Below, piece by piece: positions 34,149 through 42,233 of a stretch of DNA of 64,000 bases (its first letter is position 1; each line of letters opens with the position of its first letter). The notes under the pieces were generated by a model. The model saw only the letters and a list, made by a program, of their open reading frames with translations, made no database searches and was not told where the DNA came from. The stretch is from Bacteroidales bacterium. GTDB taxonomy: Bacteria; Bacteroidota; Bacteroidia; Bacteroidales; UBA932. Both the position numbers and the translations under genes were made by a program. The stretch is from positions 1 through 64,000 of the forward strand of contig JAGDBO010000008.1 of NCBI GenBank assembly GCA_017959005.1, read 5' to 3'.

Positions 34149-35600
34149 ATGAAAAGCGTCATTCGTGTTCTATTTTTCATAAGCCTTTCAATGGGGTTGT
34201 TTTCCTGCACATCAGGGGCAAAAGAGGAAGCGGCGGAAAGCGCTGTTAATGAACTCCTTGCAGATGTTTCAAAAGATATCTCATCTCAGAATTTTGATGC
34301 AGCAATGGAGAAGGCTCTCAAGGCTCTGGATTTATCTGCGGGAAAACCTCAGCTTCAGGTAAATACGCTCTCTACCATTGTAGGAATAGACATTATGGCT
34401 AGCAGGGATGAAGATGCCTGGGCAAAGGCGTTGGAGGCGGAGAGTATTGCCAGAGAAAACGGATTGAAAAAGGATTTATCCAGCATATTGATTTCCAAGG
34501 CTAAACTCTGTTCATACGCAGAGATTTCACCGGAAACGGGACGTAATGACGAGGGACTAAAGTATGCAAATGAGGCGTTGGAACTGGCTCAGGAAGTGGG
34601 AGCAGAGGAGCAGCAGTGTGAGGCCTGTTATGTGATAGCATCACTATACATAAACAAGAACCGTTGGAGCAATCCTATAGACAAAGAGATCTACCAGACG
34701 GCCGGAAAGTGGCTGGACAAGGGACAGACCATAGCGGACAAAAATGGACTTAGCCGCCTGATTCGCAACGGAATACTCTTCCGTTCCAGATGGTTTCAGC
34801 AGGGGGACAAGAATGATGAGGCCATAAAGTACTTTGAGAGGGAACTGGCCGCATTGAAGGAGACGGACCACCTTACCGCCTCAAGCCTGGATGACCGCCT
34901 GGTGCGCCTCTATACCCGTATCGGGGAGTATGAAAAGGCCCTTGAGACTCACGATGACTATGTCTTTCACATTCAAAAGTACATTCAGCAAAAGCAGGAT
35001 GAGACACTGCAGGAGATGGAAACCCGTTTCCAAGTGCAGGAGAAGGAGAGAAAGATAGAGAGAAGAGGTTATCAGATTGGACTTCTGATTCTGGCGCTGT
35101 TGCTCTCTATTGCTCTTATTCTTTTGGGCATGAACAGCATACGCAAGATAAGAAGCCGCAATGTAGAGCTTAAGAAGATAAACGAATCCAAAGAGGAGTT
35201 GATTGAGTTCCTATCTAAAGATCTCAGAAACCCAGCAAAGGCTATGACTGAGGAGATTGCAGCACTCTCAACCGCAGCGTCCAATCTTCCGGCAGACCAG
35301 ATTCGTGAAAAGTGCGAACAGCTGGCCAAGAGAGCTGAGTCAATCAACTCAAATGTAGCAACTTACGTGGGTGACATCCTTATTAAACGCAGCAGAAAGA
35401 TTGCAGACTTGGGCCTTACCCAGCGTGAAATACAAATCATTCGCCTTAGTGCTGAGGGTCTTACAGCCGCTCAGATAGCAGAGCGTGCCTTCCTCTCCGT
35501 ACATACCGTTAACACCCACCGCCAGCACATCTATGCCAAGATGGATGTGAAGAACGTTACAGATATGCTCCACAAGGCTACGGAGGTTGGAATTCTTTAA
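34149..35600 (+). CDS. TPR sensor with LuxR-type DNA-binding domain
   Basis: 483 residues from ATG 34149. N-terminal signal with a lipobox-like LFSC, then about 270 residues of helical TPR-like repeats expected outside the inner membrane. A membrane helix follows at about residues 308-330 (QIGLLILALLLSIALILLG), then a coiled-coil linker. The C-terminal GerE/LuxR helix-turn-helix reads LTQREIQIIRLSAEGLTAAQIAERAFLSVHTVNTHRQHIYAKM. The layout is that of Bacteroidetes one-component transmembrane regulators: signal bound outside, DNA bound inside. It is divergent from the fimbrillin-like operon and adjacent to a dyad, so that operon may be its target. Confidence 0.85.
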   Translation: MKSVIRVLFFISLSMGLFSCTSGAKEEAAESAVNELLADVSKDISSQNFDAAMEKALKALDLSAGKPQLQVNTLSTIVGIDIMASRDEDAWAKALEAESIARENGLKKDLSSILISKAKLCSYAEISPETGRNDEGLKYANEALELAQEVGAEEQQCEACYVIASLYINKNRWSNPIDKEIYQTAGKWLDKGQTIADKNGLSRLIRNGILFRSRWFQQGDKNDEAIKYFERELAALKETDHLTASSLDDRLVRLYTRIGEYEKALETHDDYVFHIQKYIQQKQDETLQEMETRFQVQEKERKIERRGYQIGLLILALLLSIALILLGMNSIRKIRSRNVELKKINESKEELIEFLSKDLRNPAKAMTEEIAALSTAASNLPADQIREKCEQLAKRAESINSNVATYVGDILIKRSRKIADLGLTQREIQIIRLSAEGLTAAQIAERAFLSVHTVNTHRQHIYAKMDVKNVTDMLHKATEVGIL

Positions 35601-35632
35601 TTTTTCGTAACTTGCAGAACAATTGCAACAGT

Positions 35633-36865
35633 ATGAAGAGAATTTTCTTTTTGTTTTTGACTATCGCCGTGCTGATGGCATCCGGCACGATTGAGGCTCA
35701 GAATGTTACAAAGAAACAGGACTGGGCACAGTTCTACACGTTCCAAAATGACAACGCCCGTTGGAACAGAGTTAAGGCTGTTTTGATGGGAGATTCCATC
35801 ACGGAGCTGTGGTGGGACAGGGATTCTGTTTTCTTCAAAGAGAACAACTTTGTGGGAAGGGGTATCTCAGGGCAGACCACCAGCGAGATGCTGGTAAGAT
35901 TCAGAAGGGATGTTTTGGATCTTCATCCTCAATATGTTGTGATAATGGCGGGCACAAATGATGTTGCAGAGAACAACGGAAAGATTTCAAAAGAGAATAT
36001 TCTGGGCAATTTGAAATCTATGGTAGAAATTGCCAAGTTCCACGGTATCAACCCAATGCTATGTTCTATTCCGCCTGCTGCGGGCTTTATTTGGAGGAAA
36101 GATCTTACTCCGGCACAGGATATCATTGAGATAAACAAGATGATTAAGGAGTATGCCCAAAGTGTTGGAATTCCTTACATAGATTACCATTCCGCTCTTA
36201 AGGATGAAAACGGAGGCCTTCCAAAAGAGTATGCAAAGGATGGTGTACATCCTACTCTTGAGGGATTTAAGATTATGGAGAAGATTCTGCTGAATACATT
36301 TGAAAAAACAGATTTAACTATGGATAACGTTGTATTAAACTCTTTAAAGACAAGAAGAAGCATCAGGAGTTACAAGCCTCAACAGATTAAAGATGAGGAA
36401 CTTCTGGCAGTTCTGCAGGCCGGCACATTTGCGCCTAACGGAATGGGAATACAGGATTCCTGGATTGTTGCCGTTCAGAATGAGGAGATTAAGAAGGAAC
36501 TCATCCGCATGAATGCAAAGATACTGGGCACTAGCTCAGACCCTTACTACGGTGCCCCTACTATTATTCTGGTCTTTGGTTCAGATCCTGAGAAGTGGAG
36601 GAACTCCGTTCAGGACGGCTCACTTGTTTTGGGCAATATGATGAACGCCGCTCACTCCCTTGGATTGGGTACCTGTTGGATTAACAGAGAGATGGAGATG
36701 TTTTCAACAAAAGAGGGAAAGGATTTGATGCGCAAAATGGGTATAGATGAGAAACTTATAAAAGAGGGACTCACCGGCATAGGAGCGCTTGCAATTGGTT
36801 ATCCGGAAGGCGAACCGAGAGCTCCAAAACCTCGTAAAGAGAACTATTACAGAATTATAAAATAA
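35633..36865 (+). CDS. SGNH hydrolase - nitroreductase fusion
   Basis: 410 residues from ATG 35633. Signal peptide ending near IEAQN. Residues 25-225 are a GDSL/SGNH esterase: block I MGDSITELWW, block II GISGQTT, block III AGTNDVAEN and block V DGVHPTLEG with the catalytic Asp/His. From about residue 233 a nitroreductase domain begins (NVVLNSLKTRRSIRSYK), with NAAHSLGLGTCWI and a final ALAIGYPEGEPRAPKPRK. The junction contains an internal Met where a free-standing nitroreductase would start. An FMN enzyme behind a Sec signal is unusual. The frame is continuous. Each domain call is firm; the joint role is not known. Confidence 0.85.
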   Translation: MKRIFFLFLTIAVLMASGTIEAQNVTKKQDWAQFYTFQNDNARWNRVKAVLMGDSITELWWDRDSVFFKENNFVGRGISGQTTSEMLVRFRRDVLDLHPQYVVIMAGTNDVAENNGKISKENILGNLKSMVEIAKFHGINPMLCSIPPAAGFIWRKDLTPAQDIIEINKMIKEYAQSVGIPYIDYHSALKDENGGLPKEYAKDGVHPTLEGFKIMEKILLNTFEKTDLTMDNVVLNSLKTRRSIRSYKPQQIKDEELLAVLQAGTFAPNGMGIQDSWIVAVQNEEIKKELIRMNAKILGTSSDPYYGAPTIILVFGSDPEKWRNSVQDGSLVLGNMMNAAHSLGLGTCWINREMEMFSTKEGKDLMRKMGIDEKLIKEGLTGIGALAIGYPEGEPRAPKPRKENYYRIIK

Positions 36866-36877
36866 ACTATCATAAAT

Positions 36878-37585
36878 ATGAAAAAACTATTTTTGATTAT
36901 TGTAGCTGCTCTTACATTTGCAGGAGTACGCGCTCAGGATGTTGACGTTAACTTCATGCCTCTTTCAGATGAGGATAAGACTACGGCTGTATCCTTTAAC
37001 TTCCTGGAGAACCTCTATGTTGGTTCAATCTCCCCTATTGACTCTCCTAAAGAGATGGGACTTAAGGCTTTCAAGTCTTGGGACCTCGGCTTTGACATTG
37101 TCAATTTTACCTATAAGCCGGCAGATGAGCAAGAACTGAGATTTGCCGTAAACTTTGGAACAAGATTCTTCAAAACCCGCCACAGAAATGTCATTTGGAA
37201 TGAGGGCGGATACTATGTACCGCTTTCTTTCTCAGCACTTTCTGATGATGCAATGAATCACAGCAAGAGAAAATCCAGACTGGATGTTTATGAATTCGGT
37301 CTCTCTGCAGGATATGAATTTAAGGTTCTTGATGACCTCAAAATAGGACTGGATGTTATTGGCAACTACAACTTCTCTGCAAAGAGCGTTACCAAATACA
37401 AAGTGGGCAGTTCTAAGGAGAAGATTAAGAAAAAAGGTTGGAAAACTCAGAAGATTACACCTGAATACCGTCTTACCGTTGGTCTTCCGGAGGTTAAACT
37501 TTACTTAAGAGTTGCTCCTCACCGCCTCTTCAAGAAAGAGTACGGCCCGGATATCACCTACTTTGCTTTTGGTATAATACTCTAA
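36878..37585 (+). CDS. Outer-membrane beta-barrel protein
   Basis: 235 residues. Signal peptide (cleavage near VRAQD). The rest is built of alternating hydrophobic and aromatic beta strands ending in TYFAFGIIL, consistent with a small eight-stranded barrel. No family signature recognised. Starts 12 bases after the SGNH-nitroreductase fusion gene and shares its terminator, so the two are probably one transcript. Confidence 0.6.
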   Translation: MKKLFLIIVAALTFAGVRAQDVDVNFMPLSDEDKTTAVSFNFLENLYVGSISPIDSPKEMGLKAFKSWDLGFDIVNFTYKPADEQELRFAVNFGTRFFKTRHRNVIWNEGGYYVPLSFSALSDDAMNHSKRKSRLDVYEFGLSAGYEFKVLDDLKIGLDVIGNYNFSAKSVTKYKVGSSKEKIKKKGWKTQKITPEYRLTVGLPEVKLYLRVAPHRLFKKEYGPDITYFAFGIIL

Positions 37586-37603
37586 GAGTAATCATTAACA
37601 GAT

Positions 37604-37635
37604 AAAGGGAAGGCCAAATTGGTCTTCCCTTTTTT
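37604..37635. terminator. Intrinsic terminator between barrel gene and tRNA-Met
   Basis: AAGGGAAGGCCAA pairs with TTGGTCTTCCCTT with one G-U, followed by TTTT on the plus strand. It ends the barrel transcript and can also end the tRNA transcript on the minus strand, where CCCTTTAT follows. Confidence 0.75.
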
Positions 37636-37636
37636 G

Positions 37637-37710
37637 TAGCGCGGGGCGGGCTTGAACCGCCGACCTCATGATTATGAATCATGCGCTCTAACCAGCTGAG
37701 CTACCGCGCC
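37637..37710 (-). tRNA. tRNA with CAT anticodon, probably elongator tRNA-Met
   Basis: 74 nt cloverleaf. Acceptor stem GGCGCGG/CCGCGCT with a G-U at 1-72 and discriminator A, D arm AGCTCAGCTGGTTAGAGC, anticodon arm CATGA-TTCATAA-TCATG, T arm GGCGG-TTCAAGC-CCGCC. CCA is not encoded. The anticodon stem lacks the three G-C pairs of initiators. A tRNA-Ile2 whose C34 becomes lysidine has the same anticodon and cannot be excluded by eye. A terminator-like hairpin ends four bases before its 5' end. Confidence 0.9.
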
Positions 37711-37713
37711 ATC

Positions 37714-37735
37714 AAAAAGTCCGGAATATCCGGAC
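37714..37735 (-). terminator. Terminator-like hairpin between tRNA-Gln and tRNA-Met
   Basis: Minus strand: GTCCGGA, TAT, TCCGGAC (37735-37719), then TTTTT (37718-37714). A perfect 7-bp stem with a U run, placed just before tRNA-Met. It may end the tRNA-Gln transcript or act as a processing signal. Confidence 0.6.
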
Positions 37736-37741
37736 CGTTTG

Positions 37742-37812
37742 TTGAGATACCCGGGTTCGAACCAGGACTAAGAGGACCAGAATCTCTTGTGCTACCATTA
37801 CACCATATCTCA
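37742..37812 (-). tRNA. tRNA-Gln (CTG)
   Basis: 71 nt. Acceptor TGAGATA/TATCTCA with discriminator A, D arm GGTGTAATGGTAGCAC, anticodon loop TTCTGGT giving CTG, T arm CCTGG-TTCGAAC-CCGGG. The base pair 31-39 is an A-C mismatch. The D-arm sequence is the form found in Bacteroidetes tRNA-Gln. CCA is not encoded. Own promoter upstream. Confidence 0.9.
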
Positions 37813-37821
37813 ATGGGGTTG

Positions 37822-37852
37822 CAAAAGTAATGATTTTTATCTTAAGAGCAAA
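37822..37852 (-). promoter_or_regulatory. Promoter of the tRNA-Gln gene
   Basis: Minus-strand TTTG (37852-37849), 19-base spacer, TACTTTTG (37829-37822), ten bases before the tRNA: a full consensus match, sitting just after the ispF stop. Confidence 0.8.
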
Positions 37853-37857
37853 TTTTT

Positions 37858-38364
37858 TCAAATTCGCTCCACCAAAACCGATGCATAGACGGCTACGCCC
37901 TCCTCTCTGCCAACAAAGCCGGCCTTCTCTGTGGTGGTGGCTTTTACGGAGATATCCTCCTTGGAGCAAGGGTAATCCTTGTTGCACTTAGAGAGGGTCT
38001 CTGAGAGGGTTTCTCTCATCTTCTCAATGAACGGTGCAACCTTAGGACGTTGGAGAAGGATTGTAATATCTGCATTTACAAGGCGGTAGCCCCTCTCCAA
38101 AATCATATTGTAGGTCCTTTGAAGCAGAATCTTACTGTCTATTCCCTTGAACTCATTGCTGGTATCCGGGAAGTGATGACCTATGTCTCCAAGTGCGAGG
38201 GTGCCCAGAAGGGCATCACAGAGGGCGTGGATAGCCACATCTCCATCTGAGTGGGCCACACACCCCTTGGTGTGAGGAATGTTCACGCCGCCCAGAATCA
38301 GAGGGAGTCCGGGAGCCAGAAGGTGAACATCATAACCGTTTCCTATTCTAATGTTAGCGCTCAT
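37858..38364 (-). CDS. ispF: 2-C-methyl-D-erythritol 2,4-cyclodiphosphate synthase
   Basis: 168 residues from ATG 38364 (MSANIRIGNGYDVH). Fifth step of the MEP isoprenoid pathway, releasing CMP to form the cyclic diphosphate. Zinc ligands are in GYDVH and the conserved His of the SDGDVAIHALCDALLG helix; GDIGHHFPDT and the C-terminal KATTTEKAGFVGREEGVAVYA are diagnostic. A promoter (TTTG 38403-38400, 21-base spacer, TATTTTTG 38378-38371) ends six bases before the ATG, so the mRNA is probably leaderless. Confidence 0.96.
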   Translation of the reverse strand: MSANIRIGNGYDVHLLAPGLPLILGGVNIPHTKGCVAHSDGDVAIHALCDALLGTLALGDIGHHFPDTSNEFKGIDSKILLQRTYNMILERGYRLVNADITILLQRPKVAPFIEKMRETLSETLSKCNKDYPCSKEDISVKATTTEKAGFVGREEGVAVYASVLVERI

Positions 38365-38370
38365 ACAACG

Positions 38371-38403
38371 CAAAAATAATGGTTTTTCTTATCTTTGTAC
38401 AAA
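38371..38403 (-). promoter_or_regulatory. Promoter of ispF
   Basis: TTTG (38403-38400), 21 bases, TATTTTTG (38378-38371) on the minus strand. Six bases separate the -7 element from the ispF ATG. It overlaps the divergent promoter at 38390-38397. Confidence 0.65.
38390..38397 (+). promoter_or_regulatory. Promoter -7 element of the mutL run
   Basis: TATCTTTG, an exact -7 match, 21 bases before the ATG at 38419. It overlaps the ispF promoter on the other strand, so the two may compete for RNA polymerase. Confidence 0.6.
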
Positions 38404-38418
38404 TCTAGAGTTAAAGAG

Positions 38419-38739
38419 ATGGGATTTAAGTTTTTTCATCTGCCTTCTCACAGGGTGTTTGACTACCCTGCAAGGCACTACAATAAGGATATGGAGAAGT
38501 TTGAAGGGGTAAATGCGGAGGCCAAGGCCAACGAGGAGGGAGAAAATTATGTACCGGGCTCCATTGTCTCCAAAGGGTTCAGAAGGGCTCGCCGTGAACC
38601 GCTGAGAAAGACCGGAGGCTACTCCACCGCCAAGAGAGTTATAGTCTATATCCTTCTTGCTGCTATCCTTGTTGCCCTGTTCTATTTTGCAAAGGTTTTC
38701 TCTCTGCTGTTTAACGCATACCAGACCACAAGCGGATAA
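38419..38739 (+). CDS. Small membrane protein upstream of mutL
   Basis: 106 residues from ATG 38419 (MGFKFFHLPSHRVFDYPARHY). A basic cytoplasmic N-terminal part with conserved-looking FDYPARHYN and RARREPLRK, then one membrane helix near the C-terminus (VIVYILLAAILVALFYFAKVF). No signal peptide. I believe similar small proteins occur upstream of mutL in other Bacteroidetes, but their role is unknown. Eleven bases before mutL; same transcript. Confidence 0.65.
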   Translation: MGFKFFHLPSHRVFDYPARHYNKDMEKFEGVNAEAKANEEGENYVPGSIVSKGFRRARREPLRKTGGYSTAKRVIVYILLAAILVALFYFAKVFSLLFNAYQTTSG

Positions 38740-38750
38740 AATTGAAGTTT

Positions 38751-40532
38751 ATGTTAAAGGTTCTTCCGGAAAAAATATACAGTTTGATTGCTGCAGGCGA
38801 GGTGATTCAGCGCCCTTCATCCGTTGTGAAGGAACTTATGGAGAACTCCGCAGATGCGGGGGCAACTTCTATTATGCTTGTAGTCAATGATTACGGAAAG
38901 ACTCTCATTCAGGTTATAGATAACGGAGAGGGAATGACCGCAGAGGAGGCGGAGCTTTGCTTCCTCTCTCACGCCACATCCAAGATAGAGAGCGTGGAGG
39001 ATCTTCAGAACCTCTCAACATTTGGATTCAGAGGAGAGGCGTTGGCCTCAATAGCTGCCTGCGCGGATGTTACGCTCAGAACCCGCAAAAAGGGAGAAGA
39101 GACCGGAACACAGGTACATATTGCAGCCTCTAAAGTGTTGGAAAAGAGCGAGGCGGGCTGTCCTCAGGGATGCAACATCTCAGTCAGAAATCTATTCTAC
39201 AACATACCTGCAAGAAGAAAGTTTTTAAAGTCTGACAGCAGCGAGTACCGTGCTATAGTCTCTGAGTTTACCAGGGTTGCACTTACAAGGTTGGATATTG
39301 AGTTCCGCTTGATAAGCAACTCAAAAGAGGTGATGACTCTGCCTGCAGGAAGAAATCTAAAACAGAGAATTGCAGATATCTGCGGAGCGCCTATGGCCAA
39401 GCTGATTGTTGATATTAAAGCAGATACCAGCGTTGTAAAGATATACGGAGTTGTTGGAACGCCTCAGAGTGCAAAGAAGAATCAGCCAAACACATTCCTC
39501 TTTGCTAACGGCAGATTCTTCCGCTCTCCTATGCTCCACAAGGCGGTGGTAAAGGGATACAGCAATCTTGTTCAGGAGGGATACACCCCTCACTACTTTA
39601 TCTTTTTGGAGGTTGCACCGGATGCTATGGACGTGAATATCAGCCCTTCCAAGACAGAGATAAAGTTGGAGGAGGAGCAGATGATATTTCAAATCCTGGA
39701 GGCTGCGGTTAAGGAGGCTATTGGAAAGAACGCCTTTGCTCCGGCCATAGACTTTGATACTGAGGGAGTTCCTATGGAGATTACATCCGGAGACGGCTTC
39801 ACTCTGGATGAGACGGATAAGAAAAGAGTACGCTCCGGAGAGAGGTTCAAAGCCCCTTCAATCAACTATGATCCTCTCTTTAACCCGTTCAAAGAGAAGA
39901 AGGTAGAGGTTACCGGATATAAGACCGTGGAGAGTTCCATCAATGAGAATCTTATGGAGGAACAGACTCCTTACAGAAGATATATTCAGGTAGGAAAAGA
40001 GCTTGTTGCAACTCAGGACGGAGAGGGCGGCGTAATGTTGATTAACATTGCAAGAGCCAGAGAAAGAATATTTTACGAGAAGTATCTCAACTCCATAAAC
40101 AATAAAGAGTGCGCTATTCAGGAGGAGCTCTTCCCTAAGAGCGTAACTCTGGACCACGCTACATTCAAGACCTTAATGGATAACAAAGAGAAGGTAGCAA
40201 GACTGGGATTTGAGATACGTCAGTTTGGAAAGGACAGCATTGTTGTAAGCGGCACACCTGCAGACTTTAAGGGAGAGAAGTTCTCCATTGAGGAGTGCAT
40301 TGAAGAGATAGCTCAATACCTGGAAAACGGAGACGAGAGCGAGTTCTTCCGCAAGGTTGCCCTGGAGGTTGTACGCCACACCTCTTTCTCCTACACTGAG
40401 ACCATTTCAGAAAAAGAGGCGGAGGCTGTTGTGGAGTCTCTCTTCAAGTGCAAGGAGAGTGCAACTTCCCCAACGGGAGGCTATTGCGTAGTCAGAATTG
40501 GGGCGGACGAGATTAAAAAGAGAATGTTATGA
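38751..40532 (+). CDS. mutL: DNA mismatch repair protein MutL
   Basis: 593 residues from ATG 38751 (MLKVLPEKIYSLIAAGEVI). GHKL ATPase motifs are intact: KELMENSADAG, IDNGEGM, TSKIESVEDL, TFGFRGEALASIA. The transducer domain has FANGRFFRSP and DVNISPSKTEIKL. In the C-terminal dimerisation domain the segment where the endonuclease motif DQHA(X)2E(X)4E is expected reads LINIARARERIFYE, with Asp and His missing. The usual C-P-H-GRP end motif reads SPTGGY. So it is probably not an endonuclease. Overlaps the rhomboid gene by ATGA. Confidence 0.93.
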   Translation: MLKVLPEKIYSLIAAGEVIQRPSSVVKELMENSADAGATSIMLVVNDYGKTLIQVIDNGEGMTAEEAELCFLSHATSKIESVEDLQNLSTFGFRGEALASIAACADVTLRTRKKGEETGTQVHIAASKVLEKSEAGCPQGCNISVRNLFYNIPARRKFLKSDSSEYRAIVSEFTRVALTRLDIEFRLISNSKEVMTLPAGRNLKQRIADICGAPMAKLIVDIKADTSVVKIYGVVGTPQSAKKNQPNTFLFANGRFFRSPMLHKAVVKGYSNLVQEGYTPHYFIFLEVAPDAMDVNISPSKTEIKLEEEQMIFQILEAAVKEAIGKNAFAPAIDFDTEGVPMEITSGDGFTLDETDKKRVRSGERFKAPSINYDPLFNPFKEKKVEVTGYKTVESSINENLMEEQTPYRRYIQVGKELVATQDGEGGVMLINIARARERIFYEKYLNSINNKECAIQEELFPKSVTLDHATFKTLMDNKEKVARLGFEIRQFGKDSIVVSGTPADFKGEKFSIEECIEEIAQYLENGDESEFFRKVALEVVRHTSFSYTETISEKEAEAVVESLFKCKESATSPTGGYCVVRIGADEIKKRML

Positions 40533-41134
40533 GAAATTTACCGGTAGTACTGAAAAACATAATCATAATCAATGTGATAATGTTCATAGCCACGTTGATT
40601 ATTGGAGAGAGGATGTATCTGCTGTTTGCCCTCTTCCCGGTAGATTCCGGATTCTTTAAGGTGCATCAGCTTGTTTCTCACATGTTTATGCACGGTGGGT
40701 TCTTCCACATCTTCTTCAATATGTACTCATTATTCTTCTTTGGAATAATGCTGGAGAGACTGTGGGGGCCAAAGAAGTTTTTGCTCTACTATATGCTTAC
40801 AGGATTGGGAGCGGCGGCCTGCCACTTGGGAGTTATGCATCTGCAGGGAGTTACATATCCTGTACCTACCGTTGGTGCATCCGGCGCCGTTTACGGAGTG
40901 TTGCTGGCTTACGGAATGCTCTTCCCAAACAACCAGATAACAATGGTCTTCCCCATACCTATAACACTGAAAGCCAAGTGGTTTGTCTGCATATTCGGAG
41001 CAATAGAATTGATTTGCGGAGTCTTTGATACCGGAAGCGGAGTTGCCCACTTTGCCCATTTGGGAGGTATGATCTTTGGTCTGGTATTACTTCTTATTTG
41101 GAGAAAACGAGATAGAATGTATACGGATTATTGA
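40529..41134 (+). CDS. Rhomboid-family intramembrane serine protease
   Basis: 201 residues with about six membrane helices. Catalytic Ser in VGASGAVYG and catalytic His in HFAHLGGMIFG, plus the conserved HMFMHGGFFHIFFNM segment of the second helix, define an active rhomboid. It would cut membrane-spanning substrates within the inner membrane. Translationally coupled to mutL and to the next gene (TGATG). Substrates unknown. Confidence 0.9.
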   Translation: MRNLPVVLKNIIIINVIMFIATLIIGERMYLLFALFPVDSGFFKVHQLVSHMFMHGGFFHIFFNMYSLFFFGIMLERLWGPKKFLLYYMLTGLGAAACHLGVMHLQGVTYPVPTVGASGAVYGVLLAYGMLFPNNQITMVFPIPITLKAKWFVCIFGAIELICGVFDTGSGVAHFAHLGGMIFGLVLLLIWRKRDRMYTDY

Positions 41135-42231
41135 TGGAGGTAAAGAGAAGAAACGGATTCATAATTTTTCTGAGCGTTACCTTCAGAGTCCTTCTGGTGC
41201 TTGCCGGATTGTGCCTAATTGTCTCATATATCTCCTCTTACATTGACCCGGCTCACTACTGGACGCCCCTTTTCTTCGGACTCTATTTTATCCCGATACT
41301 GATAGTAAATTTTATCCTTCTGCTCATTGCTCTCATTTTAAGAAGCAAGAGTGTCTGGATTGCCGTCATAGCTATTCTGCCCGCTCTTCTCTTTGCAGAC
41401 AGGTTCTACCGTTTTGGATCAAAGAGAAGTGATCTGATAGAGGGAACACCGGTAAAGTTGGAGACCTACAACGTAGGAAACTTTGGGCTTTCAAAGAGGG
41501 GTCTTGATAAGGATACCGCAAAGGCGGGAGTCTTTGCACAGATAAAGGAGTATGATCCGGATATTGTTTGTCTTCAGGAGGTTACACTGGATGAGTTCTC
41601 TCAGACGGCATCCATTCTCCCTCAGTACAAGTACCGCACAAACTATATGTTTCCAAACAAGGGAGACGTATTCGGAAACATAATCCTAAGCCGTCACAAA
41701 ATAATAGGTGGAGGAACCATAAAGTTCAAACACAGCACAAACCTCAGCATTTACGCAGATATTGTTATTGATAAAGATACAATCAGAGTCTTTAACAACC
41801 ATCTGGAATCCAACAGCATTTCTCTCGCCTCTTCCATTAAGAAAATCAGAGAAAACAAGAGAAACGTAGATGAGGTGAAAGGGGAGATACTCAGTGTAAA
41901 TCACAAGATTAGAGATGCCGTCATAAGAAGGTCACGCCAGGCAAACGCACTCTTCAACATCATTAAAAAGAGCCCGTACCCAACTATAATCTGCGGAGAC
42001 TTCAATGACACCCCAATGTCATACACCTACTACAAACTTTCATACAACAGAAAGGATACATTCAAGGAGAGCGGAAAGGGCTTTGCTGCAACATATTCCG
42101 TACTTTGGCCTCTGCTCAGAATAGATTATGTATTTATTCCGGAAAAGTTTGAAGGGCTGAGTCATAAGACCATAAAATGCGATTTCTCAGACCATTACCC
42201 GGTGGTAACTGAGTTCACAATAATCAAATAG
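41134..42231 (+). CDS. Membrane-anchored endonuclease/exonuclease/phosphatase-family protein
   Basis: 365 residues from ATG 41134. Three N-terminal membrane helices (residues 8-95) carry an EEP domain: ETYNVGNFG, CLQEVTLDEF, NNHLESNSIS, ICGDFNDTPMSYTY and CDFSDHYPVV include the catalytic Asn, Glu, His and Asp residues in order. Members include nucleases and phosphodiesterases; Bacteroidetes forms with membrane anchors have no assigned substrate. Overlaps the rhomboid stop. Confidence 0.85.
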   Translation: MEVKRRNGFIIFLSVTFRVLLVLAGLCLIVSYISSYIDPAHYWTPLFFGLYFIPILIVNFILLLIALILRSKSVWIAVIAILPALLFADRFYRFGSKRSDLIEGTPVKLETYNVGNFGLSKRGLDKDTAKAGVFAQIKEYDPDIVCLQEVTLDEFSQTASILPQYKYRTNYMFPNKGDVFGNIILSRHKIIGGGTIKFKHSTNLSIYADIVIDKDTIRVFNNHLESNSISLASSIKKIRENKRNVDEVKGEILSVNHKIRDAVIRRSRQANALFNIIKKSPYPTIICGDFNDTPMSYTYYKLSYNRKDTFKESGKGFAATYSVLWPLLRIDYVFIPEKFEGLSHKTIKCDFSDHYPVVTEFTIIK

Positions 42232-42233
42232 CT

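Noticed and set aside
33928-34149. Plus-strand frame of 73 codons antisense to the fimbrillin control region
   Set aside because: It crosses the minus-strand promoter and the dyad and has a composition unlike the neighbouring proteins. The short minus-strand frame is better supported.
37742-37812. tRNA-Gln as a pseudogene because of an A-C mismatch at 31-39
   Set aside because: The rest of the cloverleaf is intact, the promoter is a perfect match, and a single mismatch at this position is tolerated.
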